A stretch of DNA of 64,000 nucleotides from Bradyrhizobium sp. LTSP849 (GTDB lineage: Bacteria; Pseudomonadota; Alphaproteobacteria; Rhizobiales; Xanthobacteraceae): contig NZ_JYMR01000018.1 of assembly GCF_000938255.1 (NCBI RefSeq), forward strand, positions 135,001 to 199,000, given 5' to 3'. Below, piece after piece: positions 8,897-18,043 of the stretch. Positions within the stretch are counted from its first letter, which is position 1. Each line of letters opens with the position of its first letter. The notes beneath the pieces were generated by a model, which did no database searches, had not been told where the DNA came from, and was given only the letters and a program-made list of their open reading frames with translations. A program made the translations under genes and the position numbers.

Positions 8897-9439
8897 ATGA
8901 CCGACCAGCATTTTACCCTGTTCGAGACCAAGATCGGCCTATGCGCCATCGCCTGGGGCCCGCGCGGCATCAACGGCGTGCAGCTGCCGATGGGTGGCGA
9001 GCAGAAGATCCGCACCCGCATCACCCAGCGCCATGCCGAGGCCAGCGAGGCGGAGCCCACGGCCGAGGTGCGAGAGGCGATCAACCGCATCGTGAAGATG
9101 CTTGCGGGCGAGCCGGATGACCTCATCGACATCCCGCTCGATCTCGATGGAGTGCCCGACTTCAACCGCGGCGTCTACGAGATCGCCCGTACCATCCCGC
9201 CCGGCAAGACCATGACCTATGGCGACATCGCCAAACGCCTCGGCGGTGTCCAGCTGTCGCGCGATGTCGGCCAGGCGCTCGGGCACAACCCGTGCCCGAT
9301 CGTGGTGCCCTGCCACCGCGTGCTGGCGGCGGGCAACAAGCCCGGCGGGTTCTCGGCGAATGGCGGCGTGGTGACGAAGCTGAAGATGCTCGAGATCGAG
9401 GGCGCGTTGGTGAACCACACGCCAAGTTTGTTTGATTGA
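8897..9439 (+). CDS. ogt: Methylated-DNA-[protein]-cysteine S-methyltransferase (Ogt type)
   Basis: A 180-residue suicide DNA-repair protein that moves the methyl group from O6-methylguanine to its own cysteine. The active-site motif IVVPCHRVL is present with Cys139, preceded by the DNA-binding region (GKTMTYGDIAKRLG) and the Asn-Pro segment GHNPCPI. There is no Ada-type regulatory domain. ATG at 8897 follows CGAGCC; a much longer in-frame extension covers the divergent hydrolase gene and is not credible. The 3' end is 10 bp from the stop of the convergent acyl-CoA synthetase gene. Confidence 0.9.
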   Translation: MTDQHFTLFETKIGLCAIAWGPRGINGVQLPMGGEQKIRTRITQRHAEASEAEPTAEVREAINRIVKMLAGEPDDLIDIPLDLDGVPDFNRGVYEIARTIPPGKTMTYGDIAKRLGGVQLSRDVGQALGHNPCPIVVPCHRVLAAGNKPGGFSANGGVVTKLKMLEIEGALVNHTPSLFD

Positions 9440-9449
9440 GTCTTGAGCG

Positions 9450-10994
9450 CTAAATCTTCGCCGCCGTCTTCGGCCAATATTTGTCGCGCAGATGCCGCTT
9501 CACCAGCTTGCCGGTCGGCGTGCGCGGCAACTCGGCTTCGAAATCGACCGAACGCGGGCACTTGATGCCGGAGAGGCGGCTCTTGCAGAAGGCGATCAAA
9601 TCGGCTTCGAGCGCCTTGCCGGCGCGCTTCGGGTCGTGCGGCTGGACCACCGCCTTCACCTCTTCGCCCATTTCCTCGTTCGGCACGCCGAACACGGCGA
9701 CGTCGGCCACTTCTGGATGGGTGATGAGAACGTCCTCGGTCTCCTGCGGGTAGATGTTCACCCCGCCCGAGATGATCATGTAGGACTTGCGGTCGGTGAG
9801 GAAGAGGAAGCCATCCTTGTCGAGATAGCCGACGTCGCCGAGCGTCGACCATCCCTTTGCGTTGTATGCCTTCTTCGTCTTCTCGGGATCGTTGTGATAG
9901 GTGAACGCCGGCGCGTCGGCGAAGTACACCGTGCCGATTTCACCTAGCGGCTGTTCCTCGTCGCTCTCGTCCAGAATCTTGATCTTGCCGACCACGGCCC
10001 GGCCGACGCTGCCGCGGTGCTCCAGCCATTGCTGTGAGTTGCAGACGGTGACGCCGTTACCCTCTGAGCCCGCGTAATACTCGATCAGGATCGGTCCCCA
10101 CCATTCGATCATCTTTGCCTTGACGTCGACCGGGCAGGGCGCGGCGGCGTGGATCGCGCCTTTCAGCGTCGAGACGTTGTACTTCGTGCGGACCTCGTCC
10201 GGCAGCTTCAGTATGCGCACGAACATCGTCGGTACCAGCTGCGACTGCGTGATCTTATACGTCTCGACCAGCTTCAAGAACTCCTCGGCGTCAAAATGCT
10301 CCATGATGATGGAGGTGCCGCCGAGCACGATCGCCATCATATTGAAGCGCAAGGGAGCCGCGTGATAGAGCGGCGCGGGCGAGAGATATGTGCTCTCCGA
10401 ATTCATGCCGCACATGTCGGCGCAGAGCACGCGGAGGAAGGCGTTTGGCACGTCGATCTTGTTGCCCTCGAACGCCTTCTTGATTCCTTTCGGGCGCCCG
10501 GTGGTGCCCGACGAATACAGCATGTCATAGCCGGCGACCTCGTCCGCGACCGGTGTGGTCGGTTGCGCCGCTGCTTCCTTGTCGTAGGAGCGGAAGCCGG
10601 GCAGAGGATCGTCGACCATGTAGAAGATCGGTTCGTTCGGCGTGCCTTTGATCAGGCCCTTGATCTGGTCGGCGCATTTCGGCGTGGTGATCACGACCTT
10701 GGCGCCGCAATCGGCGATGATGTAGTCGATCTCGTCCTGCTTCAGGTAGCGGCTGATCGCAGTATAATAGAGCCCGCTGCGCTGCGCGGCCCAGCAGATT
10801 TCCATGAAAGCGAGGCGGTTCTCCATCAACAGCGCGATGTGGTCGCCGGCCTTCAGGCCGAGCGAGCGGAACAGGTTTGCGCCCTGGTTCGAGAGCTCGT
10901 CGAGTTCGCGATAGGTGATGGCCTTGCCGGTGGAGGCCATCTGGTAGGCGATCTTGTCGGGCGTGGTTTTTGCGTAGACGGAGGGGTGAGTCAT
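9450..10994 (-). CDS. Acyl-CoA synthetase (AMP-forming)
   Basis: A 514-residue adenylate-forming ligase that activates a carboxylic acid with ATP and CoA. It shows the P-loop SSGTTGRPKGI, the A5 motif YYAGSEGNG, the A7 motif TLGDVGYLDKDGFLFLTDR, the hinge SGGVNIYPQE and the C-terminal lysine in PRTPTGKLVKR. The chain-length preference is not readable. It lies upstream, on the same strand, of nothing else, and just downstream of the thiolase gene, separated by a repeat. It probably feeds the beta-oxidation genes nearby. Confidence 0.85.
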   Translation of the reverse strand: MTHPSVYAKTTPDKIAYQMASTGKAITYRELDELSNQGANLFRSLGLKAGDHIALLMENRLAFMEICWAAQRSGLYYTAISRYLKQDEIDYIIADCGAKVVITTPKCADQIKGLIKGTPNEPIFYMVDDPLPGFRSYDKEAAAQPTTPVADEVAGYDMLYSSGTTGRPKGIKKAFEGNKIDVPNAFLRVLCADMCGMNSESTYLSPAPLYHAAPLRFNMMAIVLGGTSIIMEHFDAEEFLKLVETYKITQSQLVPTMFVRILKLPDEVRTKYNVSTLKGAIHAAAPCPVDVKAKMIEWWGPILIEYYAGSEGNGVTVCNSQQWLEHRGSVGRAVVGKIKILDESDEEQPLGEIGTVYFADAPAFTYHNDPEKTKKAYNAKGWSTLGDVGYLDKDGFLFLTDRKSYMIISGGVNIYPQETEDVLITHPEVADVAVFGVPNEEMGEEVKAVVQPHDPKRAGKALEADLIAFCKSRLSGIKCPRSVDFEAELPRTPTGKLVKRHLRDKYWPKTAAKI

Positions 10995-11019
10995 GGCGGA
11001 GCTCTCGTAACAGAACAGG

Positions 11020-11149
11020 TGTCATCCCGGCGAAGGCCGGGATCCATAACCACAGGCCGTCGTTTGGCGGGAGATCGCGGTTCGGTACTGCGACCGACCA
11101 CAATCGATGGACCTCGCGGTATGGGTCCCGGCCTTCGCCGGGACGACAC
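11020..11149. repeat. Palindromic intergenic repeat, family C
   Basis: GTGTCATCCCGGCGAAGGCC at the left is the inverse of GGCCTTCGCCGGGACGACAC at the right, apart from one mismatch. About 90 bp of unlike sequence lies between. It fills the gap between thiolase and acyl-CoA synthetase genes. The arm sequence is a common Bradyrhizobium intergenic motif (recall). Confidence 0.75.
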
Positions 11150-11167
11150 CTTTAACGAGGCAACAGC

Positions 11168-12340
11168 TTACAGCCGCTCGACGATCGTCACGTTCGCCAT
11201 GCCGCCGCCTTCGCACATGGTCTGAAGGCCATAGCGCTTGCCGCGCTGCTGGAGTGCGTGCACCAGCGTCGTCATCAGCTTGGTGCCGGAGCCGCCAAGG
11301 GGATGGCCGAGCGCGATGGCGCCGCCGTTGACATTGAGGCGCTCTGGATCGGCACCGGTGGTCTTGAGCCACGCGGTCGGCACCGAGGCGAAGGCTTCGT
11401 TGACCTCGAACAGGTCGATATCGTCGATCGTCATGCCGGCCTTCTCCAGTGCGCGCTTGGTGGCGTGCAGCGGTGCGTCGAGCATGATCACGGGATCGCC
11501 GCCCATCATGGTCATGTGATGAATGCGCGCCAAGGGCTTCACGCCGAGCTGCTTCAACCCGCGCTCGTTCACCACCATGACGCCGGAGGCGCCGTCGCAG
11601 ATCTGGCTGGCGCTGGCCGCGGAGAGCTTGCCGTTCTCCGCGATCAGCTTGACACCCTTGATGCCGTCGAGCGTGGCGTCGAAGCGGATGCCTTCGTCGA
11701 TGTGGTGGGTGTCCTTGGAGCCGTCAGCGCGGGTGATTCCGAGCGGCACGATCTCCTTCTTGAAGTGACCGGCTTGCGTCGCCGCGATCGCGCGCTGGTG
11801 GCTGTTGTAGGAGTATACGTCGAGCTCGTTCTTGGAGAGGCCGTACTTCTCGGCCATCATCTCCGCGCCGGTGAACTGGCTGAACACGATGTTCGGATAG
11901 CGGTGCTCGATGCCCGCGCTCTTGTAATTGCCAAAGCCGTTCTTGGCTGGGAGCTGCGATGACAGGCCCATCGGCACGCGCGTCATCGATTCCACGCCGG
12001 CGGCAATCACCACGTCCATCGCGCCCGACATCACGGCTTGAGCTGCGAAGTGCAGCGCCTGCTGCGAGGAGCCGCACTGACGATCGATCGACGTGCCCGG
12101 CACGCTCTCCGGCAGTTTCGAGGCCATGATCGCGTTGCGCGCGACGTTGTTGGACTGCTCGCCGACCTGCATGACGCAGCCCATGATCACGTCCTCGACC
12201 AGGGCAGGATCGACCTTGGTGCGGTCGACCAGCTCGTCCAGCACTTTTGCGGCGAGATCGGCCGGATGCCAGCCGGCGAGGCGGCCCCCCTTGCGCCCGC
12301 CGGCGGTACGCGCAGCGGCGACGATGTAAGCCTCGGCCAT
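11168..12340 (-). CDS. Acetyl-CoA acetyltransferase / 3-ketoacyl-CoA thiolase
   Basis: This 390-residue thiolase carries the acyl-accepting Cys89 in RQCGSSQQAL, the NEAFA motif, the GGAIALGHPLGGSG histidine motif and the second cysteine in CEGGGMAN. The length is standard. It cleaves 3-ketoacyl-CoA with CoA in beta-oxidation, or condenses acetyl-CoA in the reverse sense. A GGGAGAG ribosome site precedes ATG at 12340. It is transcribed divergently from a TetR regulator that probably controls it. Confidence 0.9.
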   Translation of the reverse strand: MAEAYIVAAARTAGGRKGGRLAGWHPADLAAKVLDELVDRTKVDPALVEDVIMGCVMQVGEQSNNVARNAIMASKLPESVPGTSIDRQCGSSQQALHFAAQAVMSGAMDVVIAAGVESMTRVPMGLSSQLPAKNGFGNYKSAGIEHRYPNIVFSQFTGAEMMAEKYGLSKNELDVYSYNSHQRAIAATQAGHFKKEIVPLGITRADGSKDTHHIDEGIRFDATLDGIKGVKLIAENGKLSAASASQICDGASGVMVVNERGLKQLGVKPLARIHHMTMMGGDPVIMLDAPLHATKRALEKAGMTIDDIDLFEVNEAFASVPTAWLKTTGADPERLNVNGGAIALGHPLGGSGTKLMTTLVHALQQRGKRYGLQTMCEGGGMANVTIVERL

Positions 12341-12410
12341 TTCGGTCTCTCCCTGGATTGTTCTGTATCGAATTGGGTTGTCGGCACGGATTTAAGAGGT
12401 GGCCGATCGT

Positions 12411-12430
12411 TTAGTCAATCGATCAATTAA
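12411..12430. promoter_or_regulatory. Imperfect dyad, possible TetR operator
   Basis: TTAGTCAATCGATCAATTAA has 7 of 10 complementary base pairs about a central ATCGAT. It lies in the 95-bp gap between the divergent thiolase and TetR genes, where a TetR-family repressor of acyl-CoA metabolism would bind. Confidence 0.5.
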
Positions 12431-12435
12431 CTCTT

Positions 12436-13155
12436 GTGGGGAGGCACTGCTTGGGCTTATCTGCGCGCCTCTTGAGGCGCACATCAGGGATCTCCGTGAC
12501 TACCAGCGTACCGAACAGGCTCCCCAGCGGAAAGAATTCCACGGCAGAGAAATTGCTCGTGGCCGCGAGTGAGCTGATGATCGAACGCTCCTCGATCGAG
12601 ATCTCGCTGAGCGATATCGCGCAAAAATCCGGCGCCAACGCCGCGCTGGTCAAATATCATTTCGGCAACAAGGACGGCCTGCTGTTGGCGCTGCTCGAGC
12701 GCGACGCGGGGACGGAGCTGTCCAATCTCGAATATCTGCTGGCGCAGCCGATCACACCGACCGCGAAGCTGAAGCTGCATATCGGCGGCATCATCCGCGC
12801 CTATCACCGGTTTCCCTACATGAACCGGCTGATCCATTATCTCCTGCACGAAAGCGTTGCTGGCTCTGCCGACGAAGTCTCGAAATTCTTCGTGGCGCCG
12901 CTCTTGGATTTCCACCGCCGCCTGCTCGCCGAAGGCGTCAGCCGCGGCGAGTTTCGCGCGACAGATCCGGTGCTGTTCTACACCAGCCTGATCGGCGCTT
13001 GCGATCACCTCTTCTTCGGCCGGCACGCGATGTCTCGCGCGACCGGCGTCGGCCCGGTCACCGACGAAGTCTGCCGGCAATATATCAAGCATATGGAAAC
13101 GCTCATCTGCGGCGGCATCCTCACGCAAGTCGAGGAAGCCGCCGCGGCCGGATAA
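12436..13155 (+). CDS. TetR-family transcriptional regulator
   Basis: A protein of up to 239 residues. The helix-turn-helix is SLSDIAQKSGANAALVKYHFGNKDGLL, with the usual Y-F-x-N-K-x-L ending of TetR recognition helices. The C-terminal region is helical and includes a TetR_C-like segment. The start is uncertain: GTG at 12496 fits the usual short N-terminus better than the codon at 12436. It is divergent from the thiolase gene and followed by an SDR gene 55 bp on, so it probably responds to an acyl-CoA and controls both sides. Confidence 0.8.
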   Translation: MGRHCLGLSARLLRRTSGISVTTSVPNRLPSGKNSTAEKLLVAASELMIERSSIEISLSDIAQKSGANAALVKYHFGNKDGLLLALLERDAGTELSNLEYLLAQPITPTAKLKLHIGGIIRAYHRFPYMNRLIHYLLHESVAGSADEVSKFFVAPLLDFHRRLLAEGVSRGEFRATDPVLFYTSLIGACDHLFFGRHAMSRATGVGPVTDEVCRQYIKHMETLICGGILTQVEEAAAAG

Positions 13156-13210
13156 TCCGGCCGACGCTCTCAAGTCTAGAGAAGAAACGCCCAAGGAAAG
13201 GTAGCTTACG

Positions 13211-13969
13211 ATGCAGTTGAAAGACGTTGCCGTTCTCATCACCGGCGGTGGCTCGGGCCTCGGTGCCGCGACCGCCCGCGCCATGGCCGCCAAGGGCGCC
13301 AAGATCGGCGTGATCGACCAGAGCAAGGAAAACGCCGAGAAAGTCGCGGCCGAAGTGAAGGGCGTTGCCCTCCATGCCGACGTCACCGATGAGGACGGCA
13401 TCAAGGCTGCGATTGCGAAAGCGGAAGCCGCGCACGGCGTCGCACGTGTGCTGATGAACTGCGCCGGCATCGGCGGCTCGCAGCGCATCGTCGGCAAGGA
13501 CGGTGTCTATCCGCTGGCCAAGTTCGCGCGCATCATCAATGTCAATCTGATCGGCACCTTCAATTGCCTGCGGCTGTTCGCGGAGCGTCTCGTCACGATC
13601 GAGCCGATCGGTGAAGAGCGCGGTGTCATCATCAACACGGCGTCGGTCGCTGCCTATGAAGGCCAGATCGGCCAGATCGCCTATGCGGCGTCGAAGGGCG
13701 GTGTCGTCGGCCTCACGCTGCCGGCCGCGCGCGATCTCTCCAGCCAGAAAATCCGCGTCAACACCATCGCGCCGGGCCTGTTCCTGACGCCGCTGCTGAT
13801 GGGCTTGAACGAAGAGGCCCGCAAGAGCCTCGGTGCCCAGGTGCCGCATCCGGCGCGCCTCGGCGACGCCAATGAATATGGTTCGCTCGCGGTGCACATC
13901 GTCGAGAATGCGATGCTGAATGGCGAGACCATCCGTCTCGACGGCGCGATCCGTATGGCGCCGCGGTAG
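13211..13969 (+). CDS. SDR dehydrogenase, 3-hydroxyacyl-CoA dehydrogenase (HSD17B10)-like
   Basis: This 252-residue short-chain dehydrogenase has the cofactor motif TGGGSGLGAAT, NCAGIGG and a catalytic Ser/Tyr/Lys region (NTASVAAYEGQIGQIAYAASKGG). The tail PHPARLGDANEYGSLAVHI and the insertion after NAG resemble the type II 3-hydroxyacyl-CoA dehydrogenases. It would oxidise 3-hydroxyacyl-CoA with NAD, the step between the hydratase and thiolase found either side of it. ATG at 13211 follows AAGGAAAGG. Confidence 0.85.
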   Translation: MQLKDVAVLITGGGSGLGAATARAMAAKGAKIGVIDQSKENAEKVAAEVKGVALHADVTDEDGIKAAIAKAEAAHGVARVLMNCAGIGGSQRIVGKDGVYPLAKFARIINVNLIGTFNCLRLFAERLVTIEPIGEERGVIINTASVAAYEGQIGQIAYAASKGGVVGLTLPAARDLSSQKIRVNTIAPGLFLTPLLMGLNEEARKSLGAQVPHPARLGDANEYGSLAVHIVENAMLNGETIRLDGAIRMAPR

Positions 13970-13974
13970 GCTCT

Positions 13975-14111
13975 TCCTTCTCCCCCTGTGGGAGAAGGTG
14001 GCGCGCAAAGCGCGCCGGATGAGGGGTTTGCATCCGCGGAGACAGACCCCTCACCCAAGCGGGTATGTAGCTAGCGATGTACATGCCCTCTCCCACAAGG
14101 GGAGAGGGCGC
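13975..14111. repeat. Palindromic intergenic repeat, family D
   Basis: The left arm (CTTCTCCCCCTGTGGGAGA) is complementary to the right arm (TCTCCCACAAGGGGAGAGG), and GGATGAGGGGT pairs with ACCCCTCACCC inside. It separates the SDR from the enoyl-CoA hydratase gene, so it is transcribed if these are co-transcribed. Confidence 0.7.
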
Positions 14112-14150
14112 AGCAATCGGCGCCGCGACCGCGGCTAGCACGAGGCTCCC

Positions 14151-14957
14151 ATGTCCCAACCGCTGCTGATCGAGCACCACGACGGCGTCGACACCGTGAC
14201 GCTCAATCGCCCCGAGAGCCTCAACGCGCTTGATCCGGCGCTGATCGATGCGCTGAACGTTTACTTCCAGGGCCTCCAGCGCAACCGCGACACGCGTGTC
14301 GTCGTGCTGAAGGGCGCCGGCAAGAATTTCTGCGCAGGGCTCGATCTCAAAGCCGCGATGGCGCGGCGCGCCGGGCAGCAGGAGCCGCCCGGTGTCACCG
14401 AGTCCCTGGACTCGCAGCGGCGCATCGCCGACATCGTGATGCTGATGCGGCGCTGTCCGCAGCCGATCCTGGCGCTGGTGCAGGGTGCTGCGGCCGGTGG
14501 CGGCTTTGCGCTGGCGCTGGCCTCCGACATCCGCATCGCAACGAAGTCGGCGCGGATGAACTGCGCCTTCATCAAGCTTGGGCTTGGCGGCTGCGACATC
14601 GGCACCAGCTATTTTCTGCCACGGCTCGTCGGAGTGTCGGTGGCCTCCGAGCTGATCTTGACGGGACGTTTCATCGGCGCCGAGCGCGCGCTCGCTGTCG
14701 GTCTCGTCTCGGAAGTCGTCGATGAGGACAAGCTCGATGCGGCCGCCGAGCCCTATGTCGATGCGATGATCACGGCGTCACCCGTGGGCCTGCGTCTGTC
14801 AAAAGAATGTCTCAACATGAGCGTCGATGCCGGATCGCTGGAGGCTGTCATCGCGATGGAAGACCGCAATCAGGTCCTGTGCAGCCGCTCTGAGGAATTC
14901 TCAGAAGGCATCAGGGCCTTCCTTGAGAAGCGAAAGCCTGTCTATATCAAGCGCTGA
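14151..14957 (+). CDS. Enoyl-CoA hydratase/isomerase family protein
   Basis: A 268-residue crotonase-fold protein. It shows the oxyanion-hole segments NFCAGLDLK and GAAAGGGFALALASDIRIA and the signature LGGCDIGTSYFLPRLVG. Typical hydratases have two glutamates; here the second position reads as aspartate in GCDIG, so the reaction could be isomerisation or hydrolysis rather than hydration. GAGGCTCCC precedes ATG. It lies 44 bp before the CoA ligase gene on the same strand. Confidence 0.85.
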   Translation: MSQPLLIEHHDGVDTVTLNRPESLNALDPALIDALNVYFQGLQRNRDTRVVVLKGAGKNFCAGLDLKAAMARRAGQQEPPGVTESLDSQRRIADIVMLMRRCPQPILALVQGAAAGGGFALALASDIRIATKSARMNCAFIKLGLGGCDIGTSYFLPRLVGVSVASELILTGRFIGAERALAVGLVSEVVDEDKLDAAAEPYVDAMITASPVGLRLSKECLNMSVDAGSLEAVIAMEDRNQVLCSRSEEFSEGIRAFLEKRKPVYIKR

Positions 14958-15001
14958 ACGACGAAGATCCGCAAAGGACAAGAAATTCCGGGAGACGCAA
15001 A

Positions 15002-16873
15002 ATGAGTGGGAACGCGGCGGCGGTGATGACAAAGCCCGCCTTTCGCAAGGTCGAGTGGTTGGCGCGCGACATCGACGTCGAGCGCCGCGCCGACGGCACG
15101 GTGGTGCTGAAGTCGCGCATTCCCTTGCAGGCTTACGAGAAGCATCTTCCGGCTTCGCTGGCGAAATGGGCGAAGGAGGCACCCGAGCGCATCTGGCTCG
15201 CGCAGCGCGGCGGTCCGAACCGCGAATGGCGCAAGGTCTCCTACGGCGACGCCAAGCGCACCGTCGATGCACTGACGCAGGCGCTGCTGAATCTCAAGCT
15301 CGACGGCCGCCCGGTCGCGATCCTCTCCGGCAACTCCATCGAGCATGCGCTGATGACGCAGGCGGCGATGCAGGCGCGTTCGCCGGCCGCCCCCGTGTCG
15401 CCGGCCTACTCCTTGATGAGCCACGACCACGTCAAGCTGAGGTACCTGTTCGACCTGATCAAGCCGGCCGTATTGATGGTGCAGGACGGCCCGACCTTCG
15501 AGAAAGCATTGAAGGCCCTCGATCTCACCGGCGTCACCGTCGCTCACGTCGTGCGCCCCTGCGACGGCATCACGAGCGTCAGCTTCGGCGAGCTCGCGGC
15601 AACGCCGGTGACCGCCGATGTCGAAGCCTCGATCGCGAAGATCACCCCCGATACCGTCGGCAAGCTGCTCTTTACCTCCGGTTCGACCGGCATGCCCAAG
15701 GCTGTCATCAACACGCAGGAGATGATGTGCGCCAACGCGGCGCAGATGATGCAGGTGCGGCCGCGCACCGCGGGCGGACCGCTGGCCACCGTGCTCGACT
15801 GGATGCCGTGGAATCACACCATGGGCGGCAATGCCGCGTTCCATCCGGTGCTGGTCGATGGCGGCACGCTCTATATCGACGACGGCCGGCCGATGCCGGG
15901 CCAGCTCGAAGAGACCATCAAGAACCTTCGCGAGATCTCGCCGACCTATTACGCCAATGTGCCGGCCGGCTATGCCGCGCTTGCGGCGGCGATGGAGAAG
16001 GACGATGCGCTGTGCCGCTCCTTCTTCAAGAACCTCTCGATCATGGCCTATGGCGGCGCACGGCTGCCGGACGATCTCTACGACCGCATGCAGGCGCTGG
16101 CCGTCAAGACCACCGGTGAACGCATCGTGTTCTACACCGGCTGGGGTTCGACCGAGACCGCGCCGACCTCGACAGGCACCTATTGGGACACCGAGCGTGT
16201 CGGCCTGATCGGTCTGCCGTTCCCCGGCGTCGAGTTGAAGATGGTACCGTGCGGTTCGAAATACGAGCTGCGCCTGCGCGGCGTCAACGTCACGCCCGGC
16301 TATTTCGGCCAGCCTGACCTGACCAAGAAGATGTTCGACGAGGAAGGTTATTACTGCATCGGCGATGCCGGCATTTTCGTCGACGATGCCGATCCGGTGA
16401 AGGGCATCATCTTTGCGGGGCGTGTCGTCGAGGATTTCAAGCTCACCACCGGCACCTTCGTGCATGTCGGCTCGCTGCGCACCGACGCGATCGCGGCTGC
16501 GACACCCGTCGTGCATGATGCGCTGGTCGCGGGACAGGATCTTCCCTTTATCGGTCTGCTTGCTTGGCCGAACCTGCATGCCTGCCGCCAGCTCGTCGGT
16601 AATCCCGATCTGAGTTTTGAGGATGCGGTGAAGCACCCCGAGGTGATCGTGTGTTTCAAACGCGGGCTGGAAGCTCATAACAAAGCATGCGAAGGCGCCA
16701 GCAGCCGCATCATTGTGCGCGCCATGCTGATGGCCGAGCCGCCCTCGATCGACGGCAACGAGCTCACCGACAAGGGCTACATCAATCAGCGCGCCGGCCT
16801 CGAACGCCGCGCCGCGCTGGTGGAGCGGCTCTATGCCGATAAGCCGGACCAGGACGTCATCATTCTCAATTAA
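15002..16873 (+). CDS. Feruloyl-CoA synthase-like AMP-dependent CoA ligase
   Basis: This 623-residue ligase has the P-loop FTSGSTGMPKAVI, the acyl-binding segment WMPWNHTMGGN, the A5 motif YTGWGSTETAP and the A7-like GDAGIFVDDADP. Its length and the long N-terminal extension (RKVEWLARDIDVERR) match the feruloyl-CoA synthase group better than ordinary FadD. That group activates hydroxycinnamates. With hydratase, dehydrogenases and thiolase around it, the set could shorten aromatic or unusual acyl side chains. GGAG lies 7 bp before ATG at 15002. Confidence 0.75.
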   Translation: MSGNAAAVMTKPAFRKVEWLARDIDVERRADGTVVLKSRIPLQAYEKHLPASLAKWAKEAPERIWLAQRGGPNREWRKVSYGDAKRTVDALTQALLNLKLDGRPVAILSGNSIEHALMTQAAMQARSPAAPVSPAYSLMSHDHVKLRYLFDLIKPAVLMVQDGPTFEKALKALDLTGVTVAHVVRPCDGITSVSFGELAATPVTADVEASIAKITPDTVGKLLFTSGSTGMPKAVINTQEMMCANAAQMMQVRPRTAGGPLATVLDWMPWNHTMGGNAAFHPVLVDGGTLYIDDGRPMPGQLEETIKNLREISPTYYANVPAGYAALAAAMEKDDALCRSFFKNLSIMAYGGARLPDDLYDRMQALAVKTTGERIVFYTGWGSTETAPTSTGTYWDTERVGLIGLPFPGVELKMVPCGSKYELRLRGVNVTPGYFGQPDLTKKMFDEEGYYCIGDAGIFVDDADPVKGIIFAGRVVEDFKLTTGTFVHVGSLRTDAIAAATPVVHDALVAGQDLPFIGLLAWPNLHACRQLVGNPDLSFEDAVKHPEVIVCFKRGLEAHNKACEGASSRIIVRAMLMAEPPSIDGNELTDKGYINQRAGLERRAALVERLYADKPDQDVIILN

Positions 16874-16900
16874 TCGACATCATCAAAACGGACACGCGCC

Positions 16901-18028
16901 ATGAACTTCGATTTCTCCGACGACCAGAAACAGCTCCGTGACCAGGCGCGCAAATTCCTCACCGAAAAATGTTCGCCCAAGGCGGTGCGCGTCGTCCTCG
17001 ACGGCAAGGCGCTCTATGACAAGGAGTTGTGGAAGGGCCTCGCTGAGATGGGTTTTCTCGGCGTCGCGATCCCCGAGGAGTTCGGCGGCGCTGGCGCCGG
17101 TCATCTCGAGCTTTGCGTGATCGCGGAGGAGATGGGCCGGGCGAACGCGCCGGTGCCGTTCTCCTCGACCGTCTATCTTGCCGCCGAAGCACTGCTGCTC
17201 GCCGGCAGCGACGCGCAGAAGAAGAAATGGCTGCCGGCGATTGCGTCGGGTGAGGCGATCGGCACGCTGGCGCTGTTCGAGGGCAAGGGCAATCCATCGC
17301 CGAAGAACGTCAAGCTTGCGGCGGCTGGCGGTGTACTTAACGGCGTCAAGAAGCCGGTCGCGGATGGCGCGATTGCCAATTTCGCGGTCGTTGCCGCGCG
17401 CACTGGATCGGGCGGCCGTGACAGCGACATCTCGCTGTTCCTGGTCGATCTCAGGGCTGGTGGGGTAGAGGTCAAAAACCTCACCAATCTCGATCCGACC
17501 CGTGGCCAGGCCGAGATCACGTTCAAGGATTGCAAGGCGGAGCCACTGGGTGCTGCCGGTGAAGGCTGGAGCATCCTGACTCAAGTGCTCGACCGCGCCG
17601 CGGTGCTGTGCGCCTTCGAGCAGGTCGGCGGCTCCGATCGCGCCCTGGAGATAGGCCGCGACTACGCGCTCGATCGCATCGCCTTCGGCCGCCAGATCGG
17701 CTCGTTCCAGGCGGTGAAGCACATGCTCGCGGACATGTACGTGTCGGCGACGCTGGCGCGCTCCAACAGCTATTACGGCGCCTGGGCGCTCTCGACCAAC
17801 GCGTCCGAGTTGCCGGAAGCGGCAGCCGCCGCGCGCATCAGCGCGACGCAGGCGTTCCAGCACTGCGCCAAGAACAACATCCAGGTTCACGGCGGCATGG
17901 GTTTCACCTGGGAGTTCGACTGCCACATGTACTATCGCCGCGCCAACGCCATGGCGCTCGGGCTCGGCAGCCTGTCCTATTGGGAAGACCAGTTGATCGA
18001 CCGCATGCGCAAGAAGAACGCGGCGTAA
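16901..18028 (+). CDS. Acyl-CoA dehydrogenase (short form)
   Basis: A 375-residue FAD-linked acyl-CoA dehydrogenase that introduces the 2,3 double bond and passes electrons to ETF. It shows LGVAIPEEFGGAG, a DRIAFGRQIGSFQAVKH motif and QVHGGMGFTWEFDCH near the C-terminus. It differs clearly from the two longer dehydrogenases that follow 15 bp downstream. It may pair with one of them as a heteromer, as in pimeloyl-CoA or steroid side-chain dehydrogenases (inference). Confidence 0.85.
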   Translation: MNFDFSDDQKQLRDQARKFLTEKCSPKAVRVVLDGKALYDKELWKGLAEMGFLGVAIPEEFGGAGAGHLELCVIAEEMGRANAPVPFSSTVYLAAEALLLAGSDAQKKKWLPAIASGEAIGTLALFEGKGNPSPKNVKLAAAGGVLNGVKKPVADGAIANFAVVAARTGSGGRDSDISLFLVDLRAGGVEVKNLTNLDPTRGQAEITFKDCKAEPLGAAGEGWSILTQVLDRAAVLCAFEQVGGSDRALEIGRDYALDRIAFGRQIGSFQAVKHMLADMYVSATLARSNSYYGAWALSTNASELPEAAAAARISATQAFQHCAKNNIQVHGGMGFTWEFDCHMYYRRANAMALGLGSLSYWEDQLIDRMRKKNAA

Positions 18029-18043
18029 GCGAAGGATCACGTC

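Noticed and set aside
14151..16873. Naming the ligase and hydratase as the Fcs/Ech vanillin pathway
   Set aside because: The hydratase has an altered acidic residue, and no vanillin dehydrogenase gene is nearby; the thiolase and acyl-CoA dehydrogenases favour beta-oxidation.
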